A stretch of 34,029 bases of DNA from Phycisphaerae bacterium (GCA_029260215.1 JAJDDQ010000002.1:1-34029), one strand, 5' to 3'; shown: positions 7,970 to 17,244, counted from the first letter of the stretch. Notes: generated by a model not told the origin, from the letters alone. Numbers and translations: made by a program.

Positions 7970-7997
7970 GTCGCAGGTTAGTCGCGACTTATTTTTT
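7970..7997 (+). terminator. Possible intrinsic terminator after coaB
   Basis: GTCGC (7970-7974) pairs with GCGAC (7984-7988) across a 9-base loop and is followed by TTATTTTTT. The stem is short, so termination is only plausible. Confidence 0.4.
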
Positions 7998-8086
7998 GTA
8001 ACCATATTGAATAAATGATCTTGTGTGTGTTTTGGGTTGGTCGGCGGGCGAATGTGGCGCCTGTGAAATTTTTCAATTCAAGGTCA

Positions 8087-8312
8087 ACCTGTCTCGCGTT
8101 GCGGATCGCTTGGCGCATCTGAAAATCGGGCTTGCGACGCTGGCAGCGGCCTGTTTGTGGTCTTGGGCGGCTGCAATAGTTCAAGCGATCGCAGTTGAAG
8201 CGCCGATATCGCGGAATCGAGGGCGCGGGCTTTGCTCGTGCCACCGGCGACGATGGATCGTCCGTCCGGCGTAGGTGCGAGCGAGGTTATTTGCTATTTT
8301 TTCGTTGATTAG
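8087..8312 (+). pseudogene. Possible remnant of a small lipoprotein gene
   Basis: Within the 783-bp gap between coaB and the first giant lipoprotein, one frame reads RLAHLKIGLATLAAACL. The next frame, taken up at about 8150, continues LFVVLGGCNSSSDRS and then a stop. Joined by one frameshift these form a convincing lipoprotein signal with lipobox LGGC. After the TGA the same frame stays open with SADIAESRARALLVPPATMD up to TAG at 8310-8312. This looks like a short lipoprotein gene broken by a frameshift and a stop, but the fragment is small and could be chance. Confidence 0.25.
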
Positions 8313-8315
8313 GTG

Positions 8316-8343
8316 TTGACGGCCAAGTGGCAATTCCTACAAT
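8316..8343 (+). promoter_or_regulatory. Candidate promoter for giant lipoprotein A
   Basis: TTGACG (8316-8321) and TACAAT (8338-8343) lie 16 bp apart, about 380 bp before the start codon at 8725. This is the best sigma-70-like match in the gap. Apart from a possible remnant gene (8087-8312), I see no gene between 7942 and 8724. Confidence 0.4.
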
Positions 8344-8724
8344 TCGCCCGCATTGGGAGTGCTGCTTGCCCCGAGGTTTTGTGTTTCGTGAAGTGGGGTG
8401 GCGCATTTATGCATGGAGGCAAGTCGTAGCGGATGAAGGCGCGTTCATCGTTGCGGCAGCCAAACACCTCCGTACACAAAGCTGCGATCGGACTCGTAAG
8501 GTTTTTTGGGCATCGGTTTTTCGATGCGGCGCGGCAGTAAACGAGTTCTGTTTGGAGTGGCGTCTGATCGGTAACCATCCAAACGAGTGTAGGTTGAATG
8601 TTAATGGCTTCGCGCGCTGTGTGCGGGGTCGTCGGTGATATGCGATTTGGGTTGTACGTCACAATAATGAGACCGCGTGGACCGCATGACGCACGCGAAG
8701 GAATTCACTGGAGGTCTAAGTAGA

Positions 8725-11700
8725 ATGGTAGGAACAACGAAGTCTGGTTTCTGGAGCCGAATCGCGGCAACGCGCGGTCTCCTTGGTGTCTCCGCCGTGA
8801 TGGGGCTGGCTGCTTTGCTGCCGCTCGTCACCGGCTGTCCCCTTTTCCCTGGTTTTGGTGCGACCGACTGCGAAGACAATGACGGGTGCACGACCGATGC
8901 TGCTCCGTTTTGCCTGATCGCAGACGGTGAGACCAGCGGAACGTGCGTCGCGTGCCTTGGTAATGCAGATTGCGACAACGGCACGTTCTGCGATGGTGCC
9001 GAAACTTGCAGCGACATGAATGCCTGCACCGAAGGTACCGCCGAGTGCGATGCCGAATCGCAGGAGTGCGATGAGGACGCCGACATGTGCGTCGATGTCT
9101 GCACCGACGACACAGAATGTGACAATGGCGACTTCTGTGACGGCGACGAGACGTGCGTGGAAGGTCTTTGCACCGATGGCGATAGCCCGTGCATGGACGA
9201 TGAAGTCTGCGACGAAGAGGGCGACGCTTGCGTCGAGTGTCTGGTCGACGGCGATTGTGCTGACGGCGGAACCTGCGTCGAGAACGCTTGTACCGCTGTC
9301 GCGGCTGAGTTCAGCGTGACCATCGATGGTTGCCCGGGCGATGCTAACCTCAACGATACGTTCTCGTTGACGGCCAGCGCTTCCGGTGCGGCGGGTGATT
9401 CGACTTCGTTCGCGTGGAGCGGTACGGACAACGTCACCATCACCGGTGACGATGATGACGATGCCAGCACCGTCGATGTCGAAATCACCGGCACGGGTAC
9501 GTACACCGTCACCGTGACGGCCAGCGACAACGAAGTCGTTGCCGGCACGGATGCAGTTGTGTCCGAAACCGTGTGTGCCGACGACACCGAGTGTCCTGAT
9601 GGCGACACCTGCAATGCTGATGGTTTCTGCGAAACGCCTGGCACGGACGACACGGTGACCGAGCTTGATTCCGCCACCGATGATTGTTCTGGTGCGGTTG
9701 TGAATGACGAGCCTATTCAGGTGAACGCCGGTGCCGATCGTTCCGCCAACGTCGCCTTCGCGGCCAGTCAGCCGATCATTTTTGACACGAACAACCTAGT
9801 TCCGTTGTTGCAGGCGACCGGATTTGATCCGAATGCCGAAGCCGGCGACTCGCTCCTGTTCCAGTGGACCGTGGTGAGCACGCCGGATGAGACGCTTCAG
9901 CCGGCGAGCACGGTGTCGATTCTTCAGCCGAATTCAGCCGGCGATGGTGCGACCTCGGTGGACGTTCTTATCAACCCGCCGGGCATCGCGTCGACCCAGA
10001 CCCGTCTCAAGCAGGACGGCACGACGACGACGCTGACCAACATCCCGGTTCCCGGTCCGTACAACTTCATGGTCACGGTGACGAGTTCACGTGGTCAGAC
10101 GGCTTCGGACACGGTGGTGCGTACGATCACGCCGACGTGGGTACCGCAGGCCGCGGTTGGCGGCAGTGGTGCGGGCTTGGCCGCCAACAACGGCATCTAC
10201 AGCATGGTCACGAATCCGACCACCGGGTTGGACCTTGACATCCTGTCGCTGTCCCGCGTGACCGGCACGGTCGATTTCACTGCTCAGGACGATGATACCG
10301 CCACGAGCATGCAGGATCTCGCATCCGTCTCCGTGACGCCGAGTGACACGCCGGCTGCGATCATGCCCGCGTTCCCCGCCAGTGCTCGTGGTACCTGGTC
10401 GATCAACGCCGGTTTGAATTCCGGTGAAGTCAGCGTCGCGTCCGGGAACACCGGCGTGGACGTTCTCGTCGGAGCCGACCTCTCGTCGACGACGGCTGGC
10501 ACGCAGCTTGACATCACGGCCGCCCAAATCGGTGCGCCGCAGTCCAGTGCTGGTGGTCGTCTGTACGCCGGTCGTGCAAATGACGATCTCGGCAGTGCTG
10601 CGAACACCACCGCCAACAGTGAGGCATTGCGTGGTCAGAATGTCTTGTTTGCCGACATCAAAGGCAACGGCGACCTGCACCTGATCGTGTGGGGCGGCGA
10701 CGATGCGAACAACAACTACGACGCTCAGGACGTTCGCATTTACGGTCCGTTGAACAATCAGACCGGAAACATGAACACGCTGGATATTGAGCGTGAGAAC
10801 TTCCTGTTCCTCGAGCAGATCGATACCGGCTGCACGGTGAGCGACGTTGCGGTTGGTCCGCTTCGTGGCAATGCAGCTTTGCCGGAAATCGTCGTCGCGT
10901 GCAATGCGGCTGACCCGCTCGTGAAGGTCTACCAGAATAACGGAACCACTGGTTTGACCGACAAGGTCTACTCGGTGGCTGCTGACCAGACGACGGCGGC
11001 TGCTCCGAGCACGATTACGTTCGATTACACCAATTCGAACGTCGCTAACCTGCCGCCGACGCTTGAGCTGGCTCCGTTCTCGAGCACCAGCTTCGACGAC
11101 CTGATCCTTGGCGATCCGGGTTTTGATAGTGGCGCGGACGGCTTTATCGAAGGTCGCGTGAACATCCTTCAGGGTGGTACGGCTGGTGCGATTCCGGCGG
11201 CGGGCTTCTCGCAGTCGACAGGCGCTGCTTACGCCAACCTGCCGAACAACAAGTGGGACACCTACTCCGGTGTCGGCGAAAACGGCACGACGACGGACGC
11301 GGACGATGAGCCGTTCTTCGGCTTCTCGCTGGCGACCGGGTTGTTCACCAGCACGTCGCAGATGGACATCTACGTTGGCGCGCCGGGTAACGACGCTGCC
11401 ACGCAGAACTCCGTCGATGTGGCTGGTTCGGTGTACCGTATCCCGGCTGGCAGTGCTCTGAACAGCACCGATGCCGAGAGCGACACGCTCGCGGTCGGTT
11501 GGGATGGCGAAGCTGACGGCGATCAGTTCGGCTTCAACATCGCGACCACCGCTTCCGGTCAGGTTTGCGTCGGCGCGACCCAGAATGGACACACGGCGAA
11601 CAATGCCAACGGTAACGGCAAGATCTACGTCTATCCGGCGGCCACTGCCAATGCAGCGGGCGCGGGTACGATTCCGGGTCTCGCAGGAGAGCAGGCCAGT

Positions 11701-11967
11701 GACTTCTTCGGTCAGCGTTTGGCGACCGGTAGCTTCGAGGGCAGTCCGGTTCTGCTGGCTGCTTCGCCGGGTGGTAACTATGTCCGGATCATCCAGACGG
11801 GCGGAACGCTTTCGAATCCGATCGTTGCCCAGACCAAGGTCACCATCACTGACGTGGATACATCGCAGAACCTCGTCATCGGCGACTTCAACGGCGACGG
11901 CAAGAACGACATCCTGACGTCTGAGCAGGATGCCGATCTCGTCACAGCCCTTTGGGGTCGCAGCTAA
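8725..11967 (+). CDS. Giant lipoprotein A: Cys-rich stalk, PKD-like domains, FG-GAP propeller
   Basis: Start ATG 8725 is fixed by GGAGGT at 8710-8715. A signal sequence ends in the lipobox LVTGC with lipidated Cys38, so this 1080-aa protein should be anchored to a membrane. Residues about 45-190 form cysteine-rich units (CDNGTFCDGAETC, CDNGDFCDGDETC). A PKD/Ig-like domain follows at about 193-285 with an unusual TGDDDDD run, then another Cys unit (CPDGDTC) and a second beta-sandwich at about 330-470 (QVNAGADRSANV...FQWTVVSTPD). The C-terminal 450 residues hold FG-GAP/VCBS-type blades (FADIKGNGDL, DLILGDPGFD, FFGFSLATG, DQFGFN, GDFNGDGKND), as in integrin-type beta-propellers that bind calcium. 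Surface adhesion or ligand binding is likely. It is paralogous to B over its full length. Confidence 0.85.
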   Translation: MVGTTKSGFWSRIAATRGLLGVSAVMGLAALLPLVTGCPLFPGFGATDCEDNDGCTTDAAPFCLIADGETSGTCVACLGNADCDNGTFCDGAETCSDMNACTEGTAECDAESQECDEDADMCVDVCTDDTECDNGDFCDGDETCVEGLCTDGDSPCMDDEVCDEEGDACVECLVDGDCADGGTCVENACTAVAAEFSVTIDGCPGDANLNDTFSLTASASGAAGDSTSFAWSGTDNVTITGDDDDDASTVDVEITGTGTYTVTVTASDNEVVAGTDAVVSETVCADDTECPDGDTCNADGFCETPGTDDTVTELDSATDDCSGAVVNDEPIQVNAGADRSANVAFAASQPIIFDTNNLVPLLQATGFDPNAEAGDSLLFQWTVVSTPDETLQPASTVSILQPNSAGDGATSVDVLINPPGIASTQTRLKQDGTTTTLTNIPVPGPYNFMVTVTSSRGQTASDTVVRTITPTWVPQAAVGGSGAGLAANNGIYSMVTNPTTGLDLDILSLSRVTGTVDFTAQDDDTATSMQDLASVSVTPSDTPAAIMPAFPASARGTWSINAGLNSGEVSVASGNTGVDVLVGADLSSTTAGTQLDITAAQIGAPQSSAGGRLYAGRANDDLGSAANTTANSEALRGQNVLFADIKGNGDLHLIVWGGDDANNNYDAQDVRIYGPLNNQTGNMNTLDIERENFLFLEQIDTGCTVSDVAVGPLRGNAALPEIVVACNAADPLVKVYQNNGTTGLTDKVYSVAADQTTAAAPSTITFDYTNSNVANLPPTLELAPFSSTSFDDLILGDPGFDSGADGFIEGRVNILQGGTAGAIPAAGFSQSTGAAYANLPNNKWDTYSGVGENGTTTDADDEPFFGFSLATGLFTSTSQMDIYVGAPGNDAATQNSVDVAGSVYRIPAGSALNSTDAESDTLAVGWDGEADGDQFGFNIATTASGQVCVGATQNGHTANNANGNGKIYVYPAATANAAGAGTIPGLAGEQASDFFGQRLATGSFEGSPVLLAASPGGNYVRIIQTGGTLSNPIVAQTKVTITDVDTSQNLVIGDFNGDGKNDILTSEQDADLVTALWGRS

Positions 11968-11977
11968 TTTCGGAACG

Positions 11978-11997
11978 TTCGACCGTAATCGGTCGAA
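11978..11997. other. Perfect 8-bp inverted repeat after gene A
   Basis: TTCGACCG (11978-11985), loop TAAT, CGGTCGAA (11990-11997) lies 10 bp after the stop of gene A and upstream of the strong terminator. It may be an mRNA-stabilising hairpin or a dyad protein-binding site. Confidence 0.4.
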
Positions 11998-12020
11998 GGC
12001 TCTGATCAGGTAAACAATTG

Positions 12021-12053
12021 AAAGCCCGGCGGTTTCGTGCCGCCGGGCTTTTT
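12021..12053 (+). terminator. Strong rho-independent terminator after lipoprotein A
   Basis: AAAGCCCGGCGG (12021-12032) pairs perfectly with CCGCCGGGCTTT (12040-12051) across a 7-base loop, with further T residues. It separates lipoproteins A and B into different transcripts. Confidence 0.88.
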
Positions 12054-12227
12054 CGTGCGCGGAAGGCAAGAGATTCGGCTGACGGCGGGTTGTTGGGCGG
12101 AGTCTGCGCCAGCAGTGTGTGGTGCGGTTGTTCTGACACTTTGGACAAGGGACAATGACTGAGGTCCACGGCGTGATGGCGGACGCTTGGGGCTGTGGTT
12201 GATTAACTCAGCACAAGGAGTCAGATC

Positions 12228-15200
12228 ATGTGGCCGGCGAATTGGACGACGCGCACGAGGGTAACTGAGAGTTTCGAACACGAGCCGTCGGATATGAATA
12301 GCGAGAATTCAAGATTGGCCGTTCGTCGTAATGGCAGGTGTGCCTTGCGTCCGGGGCTTCGGTACGCGGCTGCATTGTGTCTTGGTATGTTATTGACGAT
12401 TGCGGGGTGTCCATTCGCACCGGCTGGTCGAACGTGTTCGACGGACGCCGATTGCCCGGTCGGAGACTTGTCTCGTTGCCTGGTCGAGGGCGACGGAACC
12501 GGAACGTGCGTGGCCTGTCTGACATCGGCGGATTGCGACAATCTCCTATTCTGCGACGGGGCAGAGGTCTGTACCGGGAATATTTGCGAAATCGGCGTCG
12601 ATCCGTGCGGTGACGACGTCTGTCTCGAAGACGTCGACGGATGCTTTGCCCGTTGCCTGGAAGAAGCGTGTGACGACGGCTTGTTCTGCAACGGTGAAGA
12701 ATTCTGCGATGCCGACGGTCTGTGTCGTGATGGCGAGATTCCCTGTGCCGACGACGAAGTCTGCCTCGAAGATTCCGGCTGCGTGGAATGCGTGACGGAT
12801 GACGACTGTGGCCAGGGCGAAACGTGCGAGGACAACGAATGCGAACGTACGTCCCCTTCGTTTTCGGTGACGATTGAAGGCTGCGATGAGGAAGAATGCC
12901 GCGACACAAACGAACGAATGTTGACGGCGGTTCTTTCCGGAAATGTTAGTGACGGAGATTTTGGTTTCGAGTGGACCGTGTCCGACGGTGCCAGTCTGAC
13001 AGGCGACGACGATGATACGCCGGAGTCGGTCGTCGTGACGGGACGCTCCGGCACAATCGTCGTCGAACTCGCTGTTCGGAAACTCAGTCCCAGTAGTGAA
13101 GGTGAGTCAGTCACTGATTCTTGTTCTTATTTCGCGTTTCATGCAGAGACGCAACCTCAAGTGAATGCAGGCACTGACATGAGCCATCATGTAGAACTTG
13201 CAGTTGGCGAATCCGTCACGTTCAGCCAAGTGGATATCCCTCTGCTCAGCGCCGTGGGATTCGATCCTTGCGATCGGTCCGGCGAGTTCTCGACTTATGA
13301 ATGGACAGCCGTGAGTACTCCGGATTCCGTCAATCAGCTACTGTCAACCGTGCAAGTTCTTCATCCGGTGGAACCCGGAGACGGCGAGACAACGGTCGAC
13401 GTGCAAATCGATCCGCCCGTTGCCGCATCTTCGGTCACCATACTCAAACGCGACGGCACGACGGGCACCGTCTCGAATATTGTGTTTCCAGGCCCCTACG
13501 TGTTCATGGTCAGCCTAACGACGTCAGATGGGCTTACCGCGGCGGATACTGTCCAGAGAATCATCACAACGCCGTGGCTGCCACAAGCTAGCGAAGCCGG
13601 CGATTTCGCGGCGTTGGCTGTCTCAGACGGCGTGTACAACAAAGTTATCGAATCCAACGTCGCCACCAATATTTCGATGCGATCTCTGTCCCGCGTGACG
13701 GGAACGATCGACTTCGCCGCCGTTGATATTCACGATGAGACGAACGCGAGCGACCTGGCTTCGATCAGTGTGACACCCGGTGACGCTGTTATCGCGATCG
13801 CGCCGCCATTCCCGGCCATGAACTCGGGCACGTACCGTATCGACGCTGGCCTGAACGCGGGCCAAGTCAGCGTTGCGTCGGGCGACACAGGCGTGCGGTT
13901 GCTTCTGGGTGACGACCTGTCGTCCGACACTGCCGGCCAAACGCGGAACATCGCAGCCGCAGCCGAACTCGGCGTACCGCGAACGGGTACGAATTTGCGT
14001 TACGCGGGTTTGTCCGGTGATGCGGTAGGGACAGCCGGTGAGACGGCTGAGGCGCTGCGCGGGCAGGGCATCTTGTTTGCGGAGATAAAAAACGACGGCC
14101 GACAATACCCAATCGTCTGGGGCGCGGACGACGCGGGCGGGAATTTCGACGATCAAGACGTACGCATCTACAAGCCGCTGAATTCGCTGAAAGGCAATGC
14201 CAACACGATGGGCTTTGATGTCGCCAACTTCGAGTTGCTGGAGAGGGTGGATACCGGTGCAACGGTCGCGGACGTCGCCGTCGGGTTCCTACGCAACGGA
14301 ACCGTTCCCGAGTTGGTCGTCGCCCAGGCCGGAGTCAGCGGGCCGGTGATTCGTGTTTATCCCAACAACGGCGATTCGGGCGAGAATGACAAGGTGTACA
14401 CCGTTCTTCCCGGCCAAGGAGCACCCTCAACGCCCGCCACCGTCACGCTCAACTACAGCGGGGCGGGTTCGACGGCCCCTGTGATTGAGTTGGCATCGTT
14501 CGGCAGTGCGACGGGCACGGACCTGATCGTCGGCGATCCTTTCTACGACGCCAATAACGACGGATTCGCCGAAGGCAGGGTGACCATTCTCGAAGGCGGT
14601 GCGGCCGGTGCGATTCCCGCCGCCGGTTTGGCGATCAACGTGGGGGCCGCCTATGAGAATCTGCCGCCCAACACGTTCGGCAGCTACTCCGGCGTGCAAG
14701 CCTCCGACGCGAACGACACGGAATTCTTCGGGTTTGCGTTGGCTGCGAGCGTCGCCACGGGTGCGTCGCGTGCGGATGTTTACGTAGGTGCTCCGGGGCC
14801 TAATACGGGAAGTGGCGCGCTCACCGGTCGCGTGTATCGTATTCCGCCGCTGGCATTGACCGGTGCGGATGTGCCCGCGTCGTCTTTGGCGGTTTGGAGT
14901 GGTGAGTCCGTCGAGGATCAGTTCGGTTTCACGCTCAACGCGACGACTGATGGGCTGATATGCGTCTTCGCGCCGATTGACACGACGGCTGCCGGAAAAA
15001 TCTATCTGTTCGACCGCGACACGCCTGCCACAACGCCCGCAGCCAACATACCCTCAGTCGTCGGTGAAGCGGATTTCAATCTCTTTGGCCTGCGTATGGG
15101 GTCGGGCGTGTTTGAGGGGCGGGCTGTCCTCATTGCAGCCTCCCCCGGCGGCGGGTATGTGAAGATCATTCGAACCGAGTCGCCGTTGAGCAACCCCGCA

Positions 15201-15344
15201 TTCGTGACCACCCGCTTGCAACTCGCAGCCGTCGATGAATCGGCTGCGTTGGTCGTGGGTGACGGCAACGGCGACGGGAAAAACGACCTGCTCGTTTCGC
15301 GCAGCGACGCCGACGCAGTGACAGCCGTCTGGGGACGGCGGTAG
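12228..15344 (+). CDS. Giant lipoprotein B, paralogue of A
   Basis: The start at ATG 12228 is supported by AAGGAG seven bases upstream, giving 1038 aa. An alternative ATG at 12294 would put the lipobox cysteine (LTIAGC) at residue 39, almost exactly as in protein A (38), but lacks a ribosome site. The order of parts matches A: Cys-rich stalk (CDNLLFCDGAEVC, CDDGLFCNGEEFC, CGQGETC), PKD-like domain with a TGDDDDT run, a second beta-sandwich (QVNAGTDMSHHVELAVGES...YEWTAVSTPD), then FG-GAP-like blades (FAEIKNDG, DLIVGDPFYD, FFGFALAAS, DQFGF, VGDGNGDGKND) and a near-identical WGRR end. The match runs the full length, showing a tandem duplication followed by clear divergence. tsaD begins 69 bp downstream. 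Confidence 0.85.
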   Translation: MWPANWTTRTRVTESFEHEPSDMNSENSRLAVRRNGRCALRPGLRYAAALCLGMLLTIAGCPFAPAGRTCSTDADCPVGDLSRCLVEGDGTGTCVACLTSADCDNLLFCDGAEVCTGNICEIGVDPCGDDVCLEDVDGCFARCLEEACDDGLFCNGEEFCDADGLCRDGEIPCADDEVCLEDSGCVECVTDDDCGQGETCEDNECERTSPSFSVTIEGCDEEECRDTNERMLTAVLSGNVSDGDFGFEWTVSDGASLTGDDDDTPESVVVTGRSGTIVVELAVRKLSPSSEGESVTDSCSYFAFHAETQPQVNAGTDMSHHVELAVGESVTFSQVDIPLLSAVGFDPCDRSGEFSTYEWTAVSTPDSVNQLLSTVQVLHPVEPGDGETTVDVQIDPPVAASSVTILKRDGTTGTVSNIVFPGPYVFMVSLTTSDGLTAADTVQRIITTPWLPQASEAGDFAALAVSDGVYNKVIESNVATNISMRSLSRVTGTIDFAAVDIHDETNASDLASISVTPGDAVIAIAPPFPAMNSGTYRIDAGLNAGQVSVASGDTGVRLLLGDDLSSDTAGQTRNIAAAAELGVPRTGTNLRYAGLSGDAVGTAGETAEALRGQGILFAEIKNDGRQYPIVWGADDAGGNFDDQDVRIYKPLNSLKGNANTMGFDVANFELLERVDTGATVADVAVGFLRNGTVPELVVAQAGVSGPVIRVYPNNGDSGENDKVYTVLPGQGAPSTPATVTLNYSGAGSTAPVIELASFGSATGTDLIVGDPFYDANNDGFAEGRVTILEGGAAGAIPAAGLAINVGAAYENLPPNTFGSYSGVQASDANDTEFFGFALAASVATGASRADVYVGAPGPNTGSGALTGRVYRIPPLALTGADVPASSLAVWSGESVEDQFGFTLNATTDGLICVFAPIDTTAAGKIYLFDRDTPATTPAANIPSVVGEADFNLFGLRMGSGVFEGRAVLIAASPGGGYVKIIRTESPLSNPAFVTTRLQLAAVDESAALVVGDGNGDGKNDLLVSRSDADAVTAVWGRR

Positions 15345-15413
15345 AACTTTCTGCGGACGCGGGCGTCGCGGTTTCGTCCCCTGTATTCCGAAGAGCCTGG
15401 AGATAGAATCCAA

Positions 15414-16430
15414 GTGACCACAATACTACTAGGCATTGAGTCTTCCTGCGACGAAACAGCGGCTGCGGTCGTTGTGGACGGGTTCGAGGTGCGGTCGAGC
15501 GTGGTAGCCTCACAGATCGACCTGCATCGCAAGTACGGCGGCGTGGTGCCGGAGATCGCTTCGCGGGCGCATATCGAGCGTATCGACGGCGTCATTCGGG
15601 AGGCGATGGAGCAGGCCGACGTCACGCGGGATGATATCGACGCGATCGCGGTAACGCGAACGCCGGGCCTGATCGGCTCGCTGCTCATCGGGGTGACCGC
15701 CGCCAAAACGCTGGCATGGCATTGGGGCAAGCCGATCGTGGCGGTGAACCACGTGCTTGCCCACGTGTGTAGCCCATCGATCGAAGCTGGTCGAGGCATT
15801 TGGCCTGCGGTGGCGCTGGTCGTATCGGGCGGGCACACCTCGCTCTACCACGCGGCTGACTTCGACGACATCACGCTGCTGGGCCAAACGGCCGACGACG
15901 CAGCCGGCGAAGCCTTCGACAAGGTCGCGACGATTCTCAATCTGCCCTACCCCGGCGGCCCGGAAATCGACATGCTCGGCAAGAAGGGCAACGTGAAGGC
16001 TGTGGCGTTTCCGCGAACCATGCTAAAACGCGATTCACTCGATTTCTCGTTCAGCGGAATCAAAACCGCCGTCCTTTACCACGTCCACGGCCCCGGCAAG
16101 ACATCGGGCGGGCTTGAGAAATTGACGGAGGCTGACATCGCCGACATCGCCGCGAGCTTTCAGGAGGCCGTCGTCGATGTACTGGTAGCCAAGACGATGC
16201 GGGCCCTCGATCAGACGGGTTGCGATTGTGTTGCGCTTTCGGGCGGCGTGGCTGCCAACAGTCGTCTGCGTCAGGCTATGGAGTGTGCATGCAGCCAGCG
16301 CGGTGCGACGTTTTACGCGGCAAGGCTGGCCTACTGCGTGGACAACGCAGCGATGATCGCAGCCCTTGGATACCATCAATTCCAACGCGGCCAAACCGCG
16401 ACGCTGTGTTTCGACGCAGCCGCTCGGTAA
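15414..16430 (+). CDS. tsaD: tRNA threonylcarbamoyladenosine transferase TsaD
   Basis: Translation starts at GTG 15414 after a GGAG site. The 338-aa protein is the normal TsaD length and begins with LLGIESSCDETAAAVV, the conserved ASKHA phosphate-binding region. The iron-binding histidines are His113 and His117 in VNHVLAHV. SGGHT (138-142), DDAAGEAFDKVA, the GGP segment, SFSGIKTAV and SGGVAANSRLR all follow in the expected order, with the metal-binding Asp in YCVDNAAMIA. TsaD, with TsaB and TsaE, transfers threonylcarbamoyl to A37 of ANN-decoding tRNAs. The gene sits only 69 bp after lipoprotein B with no terminator between, so read-through is possible. Confidence 0.97.
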   Translation: MTTILLGIESSCDETAAAVVVDGFEVRSSVVASQIDLHRKYGGVVPEIASRAHIERIDGVIREAMEQADVTRDDIDAIAVTRTPGLIGSLLIGVTAAKTLAWHWGKPIVAVNHVLAHVCSPSIEAGRGIWPAVALVVSGGHTSLYHAADFDDITLLGQTADDAAGEAFDKVATILNLPYPGGPEIDMLGKKGNVKAVAFPRTMLKRDSLDFSFSGIKTAVLYHVHGPGKTSGGLEKLTEADIADIAASFQEAVVDVLVAKTMRALDQTGCDCVALSGGVAANSRLRQAMECACSQRGATFYAARLAYCVDNAAMIAALGYHQFQRGQTATLCFDAAAR

Positions 16431-16971
16431 GCGGTTACCGGTAAGAACTTCAGGGTCGCGAAACGGCGCGCGACACGACGATTGGAACCGCGTCCTCATT
16501 CGCAAATGCCGTACGCTGTCACCCAGGCGATGCAAGTATCGCGGCGCATGGATCAGCGACAGTTCACAATGCGCATGACAGTAGGCAATTCGCACCAGTC
16601 GAAACTGTGAGTTTGTCGATGATAAGTTTGACGGGACCAATGACTGCGTCGTGGTCGCGCAGTGGTCGCGTCACGCATTCCTTAATGAGCTTTACTAACA
16701 CTCCCGGAAGGGTTGTATTGGGCTATGCAACTGATCGCCAATCGACCTGCTCGATTGCGGCAAACGTTCGACCCCGAAGAGCTGTCGCGAAGCCCATACG
16801 GGTCAACCCCGGCCACCACCGGGTTTGCGAGGCGTTTTGCGACGCTGTTCAGGGCTGCGGGAGTCCCGTCAAACGGCATGCGAATTGCGTTGACACTTTA
16901 GTGTGCCCTCTGGCGGCCTCAAAAACGCGGTTTCCCCCGTTGAACGGCAGCCCGTTTTTTTACAAGGATAC
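16431..16971. other. Long non-coding stretch after tsaD
   Basis: I see no convincing gene here. Several frames are open for 60-200 codons, but they lack a ribosome site, a signal peptide or any motif. The least unlikely is ATG 16725 to 16901 (PARLRQTFDPEEL, ATTGFARRFATLFRAAGVPS), which might be a small gene or a remnant. AACGG-CAGC-CCGTT followed by seven T residues at about 16942-16961 is a minimal terminator-like hairpin. Confidence 0.4.
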
Positions 16972-17000
16972 TTGCATTGGCGTTACCGATCTGATACAAA
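16972..17000 (+). promoter_or_regulatory. Candidate promoter for protein C
   Basis: TTGCAT (16972-16977) and TACAAA (16995-17000) are 17 bp apart and follow an AT-rich stretch. Transcription from here would give a leader of about 400 bases before the start of protein C at 17409. Confidence 0.35.
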
Positions 17001-17015
17001 TGCCCCTGTTGGATA

Positions 17016-17244
17016 CTCGGACCGTTGAGGGTCCGGGAATTCTGAGGCTTTGCTTGCCCGGGCAGGCTTTTGGGGAAGGGTGGCTCTTGCGAGTCGCTCG
17101 CTACGGGCACGAGTTTGGAGGAACTCGGAGCGGGAAAAGCGTGGGTGTCGGCTCTTTGCATGGGGATGCGGTGCCAACCTTCCAGCCTATTCTTGCTTTC
17201 GATCGCCTCCATTAACGAGGCGTCAGCCGTGTAGCGGCTTGACG
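17016..17244 (+). promoter_or_regulatory. Structured leader: four successive hairpins upstream of protein C
   Basis: Four stem-loops are visible. CGGACC/GGTCCG (17018-17035) extends by two pairs. CGAGTT/AACTCG (17110-17127) has TGGAGG in its loop. CGCCTC/GAGGCG spans 17204-17222. Immediately adjoining is CGTCAGCCG/CGGC-T-TGACG (17221-17244), a nine-pair stem with one bulged base. The loop of the second stem resembles a ribosome site. No known riboswitch consensus was recognised. It could be a regulatory leader RNA or chance structure in a GC-rich gap. Confidence 0.3.

Noticed and set aside
7942-8724. Open frames of 80-117 codons on both strands in the gap before lipoprotein A
   Set aside because: They start at rare codons, overlap each other, lack ribosome sites and show no protein-like pattern apart from the possible lipoprotein remnant.
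10087-12069. 660-codon minus-strand open frame opposite lipoprotein A
   Set aside because: It is an antisense frame kept open by the biased codon use of gene A, with a low-complexity Arg/Val/Asp product and no start signal.
16607-17215. 202-codon plus-strand frame in the gap after tsaD
   Set aside because: No ribosome site, mixed composition with many Ser/Arg/Pro, no recognisable domain, and it overlaps the candidate promoter and hairpins.
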